Program-made: the position numbers and the translations under genes
Shown here: piece after piece, positions 53,552-64,000 of the stretch
How the letters are laid out: the number at the start of each line of letters is the position of its first letter
Numbering within the stretch: the first letter of the stretch is position 1
Assembly (NCBI RefSeq): GCF_024323335.1
Contig: NC_066580.1
Span: forward strand, 261,127,332 to 261,191,331
Source: Lathyrus oleraceus
Taxonomy: Eukaryota > Streptophyta > Magnoliopsida > Fabales > Fabaceae
Direction of reading: 5' to 3'
DNA: 64,000 nucleotides
The notes under the pieces: generated by a model
Told to the model about the DNA's origin: nothing
What the model saw: only the letters and a program-made list of their open reading frames with translations
Databases searched by the model: none

Positions 53552-56365
53552 GTCATTCTAGCCGGAGAAGTGAAGGTTAAAATCTTCGTCTCGACGAGGT
53601 AGAATGGGCTTAAATAATAACAAAGAGACGAATTTTGGTCCCTAAGAGACCTCATGATGCAAATGTATGTATGCAAAGGGATAATACTTTGTGGGGATAT
53701 GTGTCCACAAAGGAGTAAAGGAAATCAGGAGACACCGACAATCCACATGAGCAAAATGTTCCGCGGGACCAAAAATCTTGGGGACTCCTAATGGGATAAG
53801 AAAGAAATGTGTGAGCAGAGCACGCCACAACGTTTGGGGAGCAGAATTCCAGAGGGGATAAACCAATGGAAAAACTCGAGCTGACTCGAAGACGCCCGTA
53901 TTGGGGAATATACCAATACATCAAAACTATCCACAACGGATACTTTGGATAAAATCCGGACGAGGACGATCTACTAAGGGACCTCGCTGGGGAAGTCTAA
54001 AAAGACTCTCCTGGGGAAACAGCGAGATGAGGTGTTACCGGTTACTGGGTAGCAAGCTCAATGAGACATGTGATCTGAACACCGCCATAAGGGTCAGAGA
54101 TACAACATGCTCGGGAAGAAATGAATATCTAAGACCGGTATAAGGGTGAGAGATATCAAAAACTCCGAATTATCTGAGGAAGACCTAAAAGGTATATTTC
54201 AACTCAGGGAAATCTGACTCCACAGGGGACAAAAGTCATAATAGGGAGCAGAAAGGGAGGAACACCAAGGATACCGGTTACTGGGCATATAATAGGTAAC
54301 CAACCGAGGCGTGAATTGGGGAATATTCCAAAGACACTCATCATCCGAAAGAGGGCTAAAAGCAAACTCGATTATAGGATGGACACTCGACTCCGCAAAA
54401 GGGGAAACAGATCTTACTCAACTGGGGAAGAACAAAAGGCTTCGATCGAAGAGTGCATGAGATATACTATCTATTACCGTCAGAACATAGATAATATACT
54501 CGCATGGAAGATTATCCACAACCGGTTACTGGGTTAATAAAGGATAAATCGACCGAAAAGAAAAGGCATTGGGATACCGAAACTGGGTATATAATGATGA
54601 CCAATCCAGGGGAGAAACAATCATCATCAATAACAGTGTAAATGAGAGATGACTCATTGGGGATAAATTGCGAGCGCAGGGCAATTATCCAGGTAAAAAA
54701 GGGAATATCAACATCGAATATTGCATGAAGATAACCATCAAGGAGGGGATTACACCTACCGGTTACTAGGTAGGAAACCACGGAAAAGTAACCGTCATCG
54801 ATTATGATGAACCAAAGGTTAACTCTGCAAAGGGGAGAAAATATGGTTTACAGCTACCGGTATCAGGGTAGGAAACCACAGATTCCGCAGGGGATAAGAT
54901 GAATGATTACTAATTACTGAGCAATTATTCATTTATACCGCAGGGAAACAAAGGAAACAACTTCGAGGGGCCAAATTAGGAATAAACCAAAGAGGCACAC
55001 TGAATCAAGACTCGTCCTAATGAGGGTATAACTCAATAGGGAAGCCCATCCCAATACATGTGTTGGGGGAAACAGAAACAACCATCATCCACGAGGACAT
55101 AGCTCTGTGGGGAATATGAAAGATAGGATGGACGCTTTCTGCCTATGGAGCTGACTCTATATGGAGAGATCAGACACACACATCTGCTTGGGGAAATCTA
55201 TATCACCATTAGCAGGAGACAACAAACAACGATATATGGCAAAGAATGCAACATGACTATCTGAATGTTATAATTATGCATGTATATGCATGGTTTATGT
55301 ATGATGAATGCTGACAAACAGACATATCTAACACAAATGGATCCAGGAAGTAAGCACGCAAACATCCGGTACTACATCTCAAGAGAGAAAGCCAAAATCA
55401 CCAGAGAGTGACCAATCTGTCGGGGATCAGAGATAACAATATCTCTGCAGGGGATGAATCATCAGTCTCAGCTGGGGAAAGGAGTTTAATGCACAAATAG
55501 AATATGCCACATAAGAAACTCTATCGGGGAATCTATCCGAGGGATAAAGTGATTCTAGGGACCAACCACCAAGAATCGAATCTTCCGGAGAGAGCACATC
55601 TGCTGAAGAGGAAGGATCACTGCTCTGCCGAAGGGAAGGGAAGTGAATAACCTTAACAAACACTCCACTCGGTGGGATAAACCACAACAATATCTGGGAG
55701 GAAGAGGATACAGTTATGCCAGGAATATGAACAAAGGTTTTACCCTGTTGGAGATCATACTACCATTGGGAGAGCACTGGGGATCTCTTAAGTATCCTTT
55801 CGTCTTTGTGAATGTTCACTTTGTTTAAAAAACGATTTATGGAAAATTTTATTGTTTAAAATAATGATATTTTCTCAATTAAAACATGCAAAACATTTGT
55901 TGAATAGAAACAAATAAGAGTGCAAATAACTGGATAAAAGGCTCAAATTTATTTAATGGAATGGCAGTCTGCAAATGCCGAGACTCCATAGATCTTTACA
56001 AATTTGGAATTGGTGATATATATTGGAAAAGGGCTACATTGAACATAATGACCATTTCTCCACCAATTCTGAATTCGATGTATTCGAAGCTTTGGTTGAT
56101 GATGAATGAACAAGAATCTCTGACGGATGATAATTGTAGAACAAAGTCTTGTCAGGATGCAGTTACTTGCCAAATCCCTAATTTTTGCCTAGATTGCCCC
56201 AGGATGAGGTACTCAACCTAGCGGGATATAAATATTCATCATTTTTTCATGTCTCTAACTTTTGCCTGGACCGCCCTTTTGGGTTTTCAATCCACCGAGA
56301 CGCTCATTTTTGCCTAAGCCGCCCTTTCGGGTTTTCAACTTAGCGAGCTATTCTGTTTTAATTTT
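53552..56365 (-). other. 3' UTR of element G
   Basis: 2.8 kb, non-coding. It has many GGGGA words on the plus strand and inverted repeats with an eight-base loop: AACC/GGTT around GGTTACTG (54520-54535), CTACC/GGTAG (54756-54773), and a variant CTACC/GGTAG near 54855. A near-copy of the PBS core, GACTCTCCTGGGGA, is at 54004-54017 (plus strand). Hairpin modules lie next to the pol stop. The E UTR is collinear with it until 54496, where D begins in E. Confidence 0.75.
56181..56345 (-). other. Three post-pol hairpin modules (element G)
   Basis: Plus-strand coordinates: CTAGATT (56189-56195) with AACCTAG (56215-56221), one G-U in RNA; TGGACC (56267-56272) with AATCCA (56289-56294), G-U pairs; CTAAG (56314-56318) with CTTAG (56339-56343), perfect. 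On the sense strand each is followed by GGCAAAA. Confidence 0.7.
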
Positions 56366-57720
56366 CTAGGCGAAGTATTTCTTGACTGCATCTGAATTCA
56401 CAAGACGAGTGAAATCCTCCCCATCCATAGTTGTGAGTATCAAAGCACCACCTGGAAAGGCTCTCTTAACAACATATGGACCTTCATAGTTTGGAGTCCA
56501 CTTGCCCCTGGAATCGGGCGCGAAAGACAAGACCTTCTTGAGCACAAGGTCACCTTCTCGGAACATACGAGGCTTGACCTTCTTATCAAAAGCTTTCTTC
56601 ATTCTCTACTGATACAATTGACCATGGCACTTGGCAGTCAATCTCTTCTCTTCAATCAAATTCAGCTGGTCATAACGACTCTGAACTCATTCAGCATCAG
56701 TCAACTTGGCCTCCATTAAGACTCTCATTGATGGGATCTCCACCTCTATTGGGAGTACAACCTTCATGCCATAAACAAGAGAGAAAGGGGTTGCCCCTGT
56801 TGAAGTGCGGACAGATGTACGATATCCATGTAAAGAAAATGGCAGCATCTCATGCCAATCCTTATACGTGACAACCATCTTCTGGATAATCTTCTTGATG
56901 TTCTTATTAGCAGCTTCAACAGCCCCATTCATCTTGGGTCTGTAAGGAGAAGAATTGTGATGCGCGATCTTGAACTCACTACACAGCTCTTTCATCACTT
57001 TGTTGTTCAGATTAGATCCATTATCAGTAATGATCTTATCTGGCACACCATAACGGCATATAAGCTGATTTTTGATAAACTTCACGACCACCTGCCTGGT
57101 CACATTTGCATATGATGCCGCTTCAACCCACTTGGTGAAGTAATCAATTGCTACGAGAATAAATTTGTGTCCGTTAGACGCTTTTGGCTCTATCATGCCA
57201 ATCATGTCAATTCCCCACATGGAGAAGGGCCATGGTGATGAAATCACATTCAGAAGTGTCGGGGGAATATGAATCTTATCCCCATAAATCTGCACGTATT
57301 TGCAGCAGTCAGACTCCATTGTCAGCCAATAGTAGCTTGCTCTCAACATCTTTTTAGCCATGGCATGTCCATTGGAATGAGTACCAAATGAACCCTCATG
57401 GACTTCATTCATCAACAGGTCGCTTCGTGTCTATCCACGCATCTGAGCAGAACCATGTGAAAATTTCTCTTGTAAAGCACTTCGCCATTGAGGTAGAAAC
57501 TGCCAGATAATCTCCTCAAAGTCTTCCTGTCTTTCACAGATGCCCCAGGCGGGTAAATCTGGCTCTGAAGGAAACACTTAATGTCATAATACCATGGCTT
57601 ATCATCCTTTACTTCTTCGACCGCAAATACATGAGCTGGTCTGTCCAGGCGCATCATAGTGATATTGGGAACTTCATTCCAATATTTAACCACAATCATT
57701 GAGGCTAGCGTAGCAAGAGC
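56366..57720 (-). pseudogene. pol: Integrase of element G
   Basis: Catalytic triad regions GIDMIG, ITDNGS and GAVEAAN are kept, as is the C-terminal DAVKKYFA. The zinc-binding domain has lost six residues (KKCHKC of E) through an 18-base in-frame deletion near 57293, so the CC pair is gone. Frame breaks near 57414 and 56605-56690. Confidence 0.9.
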
Positions 57721-58134
57721 ATCTGCCATCCGATTCTCATCTCGAGGAATATGATGGAAGTCAACCTCAGTAAAGAACGTTGAAATCCTCCTCGCATAAT
57801 CTCTGTACGGAATGAGACCAGGCTGATTCGTTTCCCATTCTCCCTTAATTTGATTAACAACGAGGGCTGAATCACCATAAACATCAAGATGCTTGATCCT
57901 TAGATCAATGTATTCCTCCAATCCCATAATACAGGCCTCATACTCAGCCATATTATTCGTGCATTTGAAAGTTAGCCTTGCTATAAAAGGAATATGTGTG
58001 CCTTGAGGAGTAATGATTACTGCCCCAATACCATTTCCATTCTGGTTTACAGCGCAATCAAACACCATACTCCATCGGGAACCAGGTTCTGGCCCTTCAT
58101 CGAGTGTAGGCTCATCGCAATCTTTCATTTTCAA
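57721..58134 (-). pseudogene. pol: Second (archaeal-type) RNase H of element G
   Basis: SRWSMVFDC ... NMAEYEACIMGLEE ... VYGDSALVVNQIKGEWETN. All three acidic residues expected for RNase H appear present, unlike E. The domain is open in itself. It is separated from the preceding RNase H by a TAA stop near 58172. Confidence 0.85.
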
Positions 58135-59629
58135 ATACAGAATCTCCTCGTCTGGGAAGTCATACTGAACTGATTAATAATCCTCGATCGGCTGATGTGC
58201 CAAATGGTCAGCCAAGATACTACCTTTAATAGCCTTCTGAGCTCGATACTCAATATCATACTCACAATCAGTGAACTTCTTACTCAAGTAGTAGATAGCA
58301 TACTCTTTCTTCCCTAGTTCATCTTGCTGACCTAGGACACAACCCATTGAATCTTCAAGAACAGTCAGATACATAATCAATGGTCTTCCTTCCACAGGCG
58401 GGGACAGAATCGGAGGCTCAGACAAATACTCTTTAATACTGTCAAAGGCTTTCTGGCAATCCTCGGTCCAATCATGAGACTGATCTTTCCAGAGGAGCTT
58501 GAATATCGGCGCACATGTGGCAGTCATGTGGGATATGAATATGGAAATGTAATTCAAGCGACCAAGAAAACCTCGGACTTGCTTCTCAGTTTTGGGCGCA
58601 AGCATCTCTTGTATTGCTTTGACTTTTGCAGGATCAACTTCAATACCTCTTTCACTGACGATAAAGCCCAATAACTTGCCAGAACGGACTCCAAATGTAC
58701 ACTTGTTGGGATTCAGACGAAGCTTATACTTCCTCAAACGTTGGAAAAGCTTTAACAGGTGCTCTACATGTTCAACTTCCGTTCTTGACTTAGCAATCAT
58801 ATCATCAACATATACCTCAATCTCCTTGTGCATCATATCATGGAACAAGGTAGTAATAGCTCGTTGATACGTCGCTCCGGCGTTCTTCAAACCGAAGGGC
58901 ATCACTCGATAACAGAATGTTCCCCAAGGTGTGATGAATGTTGTCTTCTCCATATCCTTGGGTGCCATTTTAATCTGATTATATCAGGAAAGTCCGTCCA
59001 TAAATGAGAAGACATTGAATTTAGCTGTGTTATCTACCAACATATCAATATGTGGTAAGGGGAAATCATCTTCCGGACTAACTTTATTCAAATCTCTATA
59101 ATCCACACACATCCGGACTTTTCCATCTTTCTTAGGCACGGGCACAATATTGGCCACCCATTGAGGATATGTAGAAGTCACCAGAAACCCCGCATCAAGT
59201 TGCTTCTGAACTTCCTCTTTGATCTTCACTGCCATATCAGGATGAGTTCTTCTGAGCTTCTGCTTCACAGGCACGCACTCAGGTTTTAGAGGCAGGAAAT
59301 GTTGCACAATATCAGTATCTAGACCAGGCATGTCTTCATATGACCAGGCGAAGACATCGACGTATTCTCGTAGAAATTCAATCAACCCATTCTTAACAGA
59401 TTCTTCAAGGAGTGCCCCAATCTTCACCTCTCGCACACAATCCTCAGCCCCCAAGTTGACTGTTTCCAGATTCTCAAGATGTGGCTGAATGATCTTCTCT
59501 TCATGCTCAAGTAAACGGTTGATCTCATCAGGAATCTCTTCATCATCATCTTCCTCTGCCTCAAATACAAGGAATTCAAAATTGGGAGATGGCGTTGGGT
59601 CATTATGTTCAATGGGTCTAGAAATCAAC
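58135..59629 (-). pseudogene. pol: Reverse transcriptase and RNase H of element G
   Basis: RT motifs VPVPKKDGKVRMCVDYRDLN, FSFMDGLS, TPWGTFCYRVMPFGL and YVDD (58812-58801). A TGA stop near 58981 lies in the FSGYNQ motif. In RNase H, 60 residues (about SRYSMLEKT to RWHMLLSE in E) are missing through a 180-base in-frame deletion near 58262, with ACTCA at both ends in E. The exon start follows the intron acceptor at 59630. Confidence 0.92.
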
Positions 59630-59888
59630 CTGCATAATGATTTTGGATATGAAAAACTTTAGAATTCGAACAAGGCAAATCATTATGCAGATGAAAAGAT
59701 TGATTCTTTTTTAGGGTATTATGTGATCACCAATTTCATGCAAAAAGCGAAAAGGGAAAATAATTTGGAAAAACAAACATTTAACATGAATTTATTGAAT
59801 GAAAATATCATTGTATTTATGTTTCCAACAATGTCATCACTCCTCCTTTTGGCATGGGAGAAGGGTTTTTAAACAAAGTGATCATTAC
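59630..59888 (-). other. Predicted intron between protease and RT (element G)
   Basis: 259 bp, GTAATG ... TATGCAG on the minus strand. Removal joins VIHKST to LISRPIEHND in frame. Borders agree with E although the intron differs by indels (264 bp in E). Confidence 0.72.
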
Positions 59889-61312
59889 GTTGACTTGTGG
59901 ATAACTGTAGGAATATCCACAGCGACCCAATTGTTGTAGATCCCTCCAGGGATGATAAAATTGTCCGAATCCTATGCATCCTCTTCCAAGACCGCAGCAG
60001 CTTCTTCATCCATACCAGTGTGGATGAAACCTCCACTCTTGAATAACCCTTGCATGTTGAAGACCCCAGAAGAAAAGCCAATGCCAGCCCGGGACTTGTT
60101 ATCTTCCAACTCAATCATTTTTCCCAAACCAGCAATTGCACCACACTCAATGGCCAACTTCGCATCTCTATAGGAAGTAAATGAAGGAGTTCTCTTCTCA
60201 ATCGGCTCAGCTATAGATAAAGCTTGGAAAGGAGTTCCAACTTCATCCTCAGCATCTATGTATGAGAAGGAAGACAAGTGGCTAACCAGGAGAGCCTTTT
60301 CTCCCCCTACCACCACCAATTTTTTGTTCTTCACGAATTTCAGCTTCTGGTGTAGGGTGGATGTCACGGTGCCAGCCTCGTGAATCCATGGTCTGCCTAA
60401 GAGACAGCTGTACGATGGGTGGATATCCATAACCTGGAAGGTAATTTGGAAATCACTTGGTCCAATCTTGATTGGGAGATCAACTTCCCTAATCACAGTC
60501 TTTCGAGACCCATCGAAAGCTTTCACAACAACTCCACTTTGCCTCATGGGAGGCCCTTGATATGATAGTCTTGAAAGAGTGGACTTTGGCAATACGTTCA
60601 GGGATGACCCAGTGTCCACCAGCACATTGGACATGGCGTCGTCTTTACAGTTCATGGATATGTGCAAAGCCAAGTTGTGGTCTCTTCCCTCCTCAGGGAG
60701 ATCAGAGTCACAGAAACTCAAACTGTTACAAGCAGTAATGTTTGCAACAATGCTATCGAATTGCTCTATTGTGACATCATGATCTACATATGCCACATCC
60801 AAAACTTTTTGCAGAGCCTCTCTATGTGGTTCTGAATTTAGAAGCAGTGATAACACGAATATCTTGGATGGCGTTTGTAGAAGCTGGTCTACAACATTGT
60901 ACTCACTCTTCTTGATGAGCCTCAGCATCTCATCACAGTCTTCTTTTCCATTGCCACTAGGGCCAACAGAAGTAGGAGCTTTTGGTACAGAGGAGGGCTT
61001 AACAGCAAGTGCCAGATTCGGAGAATTCACCGTATTCCCCATCAGGCGTTCAACAAAATCAGCATTAGCTTGATGCTTCGGTGGTGCTGAAAACACGCGA
61101 CCGCTGCGGGTCAAACCACTTACGTCAGCAATACTCACCACAGATGAAGAAGGCAAAGGCACCTCTTTCCCATCTTCCACAGCAACAACATTGTAGCGGA
61201 AGGGAATTGCTTTTTCGGAAGAGTATGGCACAGGACCGACATGCTTAATGATCAAGGAAGGAGAAACCTTCTGCTTGCTAGCATCGTATTTAATGATAAC
61301 AGGTTCGGGCAT
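59889..61312 (-). pseudogene. pol: Protease region of element G, with the Gag C-terminal linker
   Basis: Active site LVDTGSSLNVLPKSTL (DTG at 60616-60608) and the second block LLGRPWIHEAGTV. Open from 61312 to a TAG near 59971, where E has a sense codon; the last part (NFIIPGGIYNNWVAVD) continues to the intron donor. The N-terminal part of this stretch is the Pro-rich end of Gag. Confidence 0.88.
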
Positions 61313-63172
61313 CCGAAATACTGGGAAAATTACGTTGACCTCAGGCTCATCTTCGTCAACATTCCTATTCTGAAGAATATCAATAACTCATTCATCCAGC
61401 ATTTCCTAAAGATCTTTGCGCACCTGGCCACAACCCAATCGGTTAACAGGGCAGATTCAACATCTATCATGGTCGTGCTAATGGTGATTGTACTCGCATA
61501 GAAAACAATGCAACTCGACCAGAGACTGTCGGATATGACTGACATATTTGACCTTGTATTTGCCAGGGCAGCCCTGGACCATGTTAACAGATTTCCCATG
61601 CTCGGGCAATGGGTTCTTCTTCACGTTAGGACCTACGTCCTCAAAACACAGAATGCCACACCTCACAAGGTCTTGAACCTTGGTCTTCAAAGGATAGCAA
61701 TTCTCCACGTCGTGGCCGGGAGCACCAGAATGGTATACACAATGCAATTCGGGCTTATACCACCACTGGGGGTTAGCAGGTATAGCCGGTGGGTCTCTTG
61801 GAGTAATAAGTTTCCTCTCTATTAAAGAAGGGTATAACTCTGCATACGTCATCGGAATAGGATCAAAAGTGACCCTTTTCCTCTCGTAACTAGTGCTGGT
61901 TTGATTACTGTTTCGAGGCTGGTAGGCCTGCTGTTGCAGACGGTGCTGTTGCTGATATTGCTGAGGTGGTTGCTGATTGTTGCTATGTTGATTGTCTCTG
62001 AACACAAGTGTTATATGAGCCACCTGGTGCTGGTTACTGGCGGGACGCACAGTCTTCCTCCTCACAGAGGGTCTTCTTGGTTTCACATAAGAGGTCATAG
62101 CATGTGCCTCTCCATCTTTCTTCTTTGCAAACGTCCCATAGCGCTTGGCAGAAGAGCCTTCTTCTCTGGTTAGACGTCCTTCTCTAACCCCTTCTTCTAA
62201 ACGCATCCCCATATTCACCATCTCGATGAAGTCAGAAGGAGCGCTAGAAATCATCCGCTCATAATAGAATGAACTCAAGGTCTTCAGAAAGATCTTGGTC
62301 ATTTCCTTCTCTTCTAGCGGAGGCACGATCTGTGCTGCCACCTCTCGCCACCTCTGGGCGTACTCTTTGAATGTTTCCTTGTCCTTTTGGGACATGGCCC
62401 TCAACTGATCCCTATCGGGAGCCATATCCACATTATATTTGTAATGCTTGACGAAGGCCTCGCCTAGGTCGTTGAAAGATCGGATGTTCGCACTGTCTAA
62501 CCCCATGTACCATCTCAGGGCAGGGCCAGACAAACTGTCCTAAAAGTAGTGGATGAGCAACTGGTCGTTATCAGTCTGAGTAGACATCTTCCTGGCATGC
62601 ATGACCAGGTGGCTGAGAGGACAAGTATTTCCTTTGTATTTTTCAAAGTTAGGGACCTTGAACTTCACGGGAATCTTCATGTTGGGAACCAAACACAGTT
62701 CGGCAGCAGACTTGCCGAAGAGATCTTTTCCTCTAAGAGTCTTCAATTCCTTGCGAAGCTCAAGAAATTGATCGTTCATAGCGTCCATCTTCTCATAGAC
62801 ATCTGGGCCCTCAGACGGCTCAGAATGATAGATGGTGTCGTCTACCCTGGGCATGGTATGCACGACAGGAGGAGGAACAGCAAGGATCGGGCTAGATGCC
62901 GACATAGAAGCAAAAGTTGGAGCAGGACCCTCAGCCATGAAGTTGGGAGGCATCCCCCACGGGAATCCGACTGACATGGCCGCTGCAGGAACAAAGTGTG
63001 TACTGGCTGCAGGCACAGTTGAGGAGACAATCTCAAGGATGACTGTCCTCTGGGGAGGAGTTGAAGGTGTTGGAGAAGACTGGCTCTGGGCAGCCAAAAA
63101 TGATTCCATCAAAGCGCTCAGTCTGGCCACTTCCTCCTTGAGTTCACGGTTCTCTTGCTCTAGTTGATCCAT
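61313..63172 (-). pseudogene. gag: Gag of element G
   Basis: Start ATG 63172 (MDQLEQENRELKEEVARL), chosen by alignment with the short Gags of A and F. Capsid-like region ALRWYMGLDSANIRSFND to YYERM, a Gln-rich stretch, then the zinc-knuckle-like CVYHSGAPGHDVENC with its ligands kept. A stop near 62538 (CAG to TAG) and several stops between 61480 and 61380 break it. The reading frame is open upstream of the chosen ATG, so the true start may lie further up. Confidence 0.87.
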
Positions 63173-63484
63173 CAGTCTTGCAGAGTTGGCTCTAGTGTAG
63201 TACCGGTGAGTCAGCTTGTCTTCAAAATAAATGAAGAACACAGAGTTAGACCACAGGACAAGAAGCCGGGAACAAGACCTGCTTATGCACATGATGCATG
63301 CAATGCTTGTGCACATGATTTGTTTTTACTTTTCAAAGGAACTTTAGGGTTTTACTTGCAAATTTTTGGAATTATTTAACATTCATTGCATATAGAAATA
63401 TCTCATAAAATAATGTCAGGAAAAAGAAGTACATCATTGTCAATCATGTACAAGAGGAAAGGAAAATAATCATCATATGGATCC
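63173..63484 (-). other. Spacer between ORF1 and gag (element G)
   Basis: 312 bases, collinear with the E spacer (27249-27565). Nothing clear beyond the open frame running into gag. Confidence 0.5.
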
Positions 63485-64000
63485 CTAGAAACAATCATCT
63501 AATGCTTGGGACACAGGAAGATAAGATGCGTGAAGCCTCTTCACCTCCCTCTCGTAGGCTGCCTCCATATCTGCTTTCTCTTTGGCAAGTCGATCGTACT
63601 TCCTCTTCCAGAACCGGGAAGATTGAGGAATTAGAGAAGTCCATGCATCATTAGGATCATCAATAACTTGATGCTCAAGGAACTCAATCAAAGCATCCTT
63701 CTCCTTAATCTGCTGAAGCAACTCTTCACGTTCACGGATCCAAGCACGTGAACGATCTTCGTCTCTCAACTCCTCTACTCCTTGATTAGGGAGGGTTGAA
63801 GGCCTAGCCACAATCATAGGTGTAGGTCTCGGATATTCGTAAGGCATGAGATACTCAGACGCTCTCTTCCTTACCCAAGCAGTATAAGGCTCCAAAGCGA
63901 TGCAATTCTTAGGACCCAACTCCTTCCTCCCTTTCCTATGAATCTTGCGCCAAGCGCGGACCATCCTAGCTTTCAAGCCTTGGGGATCTTTACCCTCCTG
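63485..64000 (-). CDS. ORF1 of element G, C-terminal part, cut by window end
   Basis: Open without a break from the window edge to the stop at 63485. It codes KARMVRAWRKIHRKGRKELG, an RKRASEYLMPYEYP segment, then a charged helical tail (EELLQQIKEKDALIEFLEH) and the end VSQALDDCF. It matches the E ORF1 tail closely. Whether the whole ORF1 of G is intact cannot be seen. Confidence 0.88.
   Translation of the reverse strand, partial: QEGKDPQGLKARMVRAWRKIHRKGRKELGPKNCIALEPYTAWVRKRASEYLMPYEYPRPTPMIVARPSTLPNQGVEELRDEDRSRAWIREREELLQQIKEKDALIEFLEHQVIDDPNDAWTSLIPQSSRFWKRKYDRLAKEKADMEAAYEREVKRLHASYLPVSQALDDCF

Larger units (their letters stand above)
48621..64000 (-). mobile_element. Element G: Ogre element, 3' LTR to ORF1, right end outside window
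   Basis: Minus-strand order from the window edge: ORF1 tail, gag, protease, intron, RT, RNase H, second RNase H, integrase, hairpin modules, 3' UTR, polypurine tract, and a 4.9-kb LTR ending at 48621. Same family as E. It has stops and deletions and is inactive. It is inserted in the gag of copia element I; the left flank is AGTAT. Confidence 0.93.

Noticed and set aside
1..64000. rRNA, tRNA or riboswitch genes
   Set aside because: I saw no sequence with rRNA or cloverleaf features. The PBS sites match only tRNA 3' ends.

Overview
The window looks like intergenic heterochromatin of a large plant genome, most likely a legume of the tribe Fabeae (pea, vetch or grass-pea type). I see no host gene, rRNA, tRNA or CRISPR. 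Practically every base belongs to LTR retrotransposons. Almost all are Ty3/gypsy elements of the Tat/Ogre type: an extra ORF1 before gag, a gag-pro-pol with a second (archaeal-type) RNase H, a small intron between protease and reverse transcriptase, a tRNA-primed PBS of the form TGGCGACTC(T/C)(G/A)CTGGGGA, LTRs of 2 to 5 kb, and long repeat-rich 3' untranslated regions. One decayed Ty1/copia element of SIRE/Maximus type is also present. The species assignment is inference from these families.

Layout. Element A (+, from before base 1 to 11267) is a young, pol-deficient element with an intact ORF1, a shortened gag and a 35-copy 64-bp minisatellite. It sits in a 20-bp visible LTR tip (C, 11268-11287), which interrupts ORF1 of element B (-, 11288-17645, LTR about 4.75 kb). 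B interrupts an LTR fragment D (-, 17646-18302), and D abuts the 3' UTR of element E (-, 18303-41393). E carries all domains of an autonomous Ogre but is broken by stops and frameshifts. Its ORF1 is split by element F (+, 27896-38279), a complete young relative of A with a perfect 5-bp target duplication. Right of E lie an internally deleted E LTR (39990-41393), an LTR of element H (41439-46025), a copia remnant I (46026-48620), and element G (-, 48621 to the window end), a near-complete sister of E with a 4.9-kb 3' LTR.

How the parts relate. A and F share the same internal deletions in gag and pol, so they belong to one non-autonomous lineage that must use enzymes supplied in trans. E and G show what an autonomous partner looks like, but neither copy is intact here.

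The most interesting signal is in the 3' UTRs. In all four elements there are many small inverted repeats with a nearly constant loop and stems that change in a complementary way. The 64-bp minisatellite is an amplified pair of such hairpins. Just after the pol stop there is a second set of three or four hairpins, each followed by GGCAAAA, with at least one compensated base-pair change between A and F. A PBS-like word is repeated inside U5 of five LTR families, and its complement is repeated in the 3' UTRs. Together these suggest a conserved RNA architecture of Ogre-type elements. All hairpins and alignments were read by eye and need computation.
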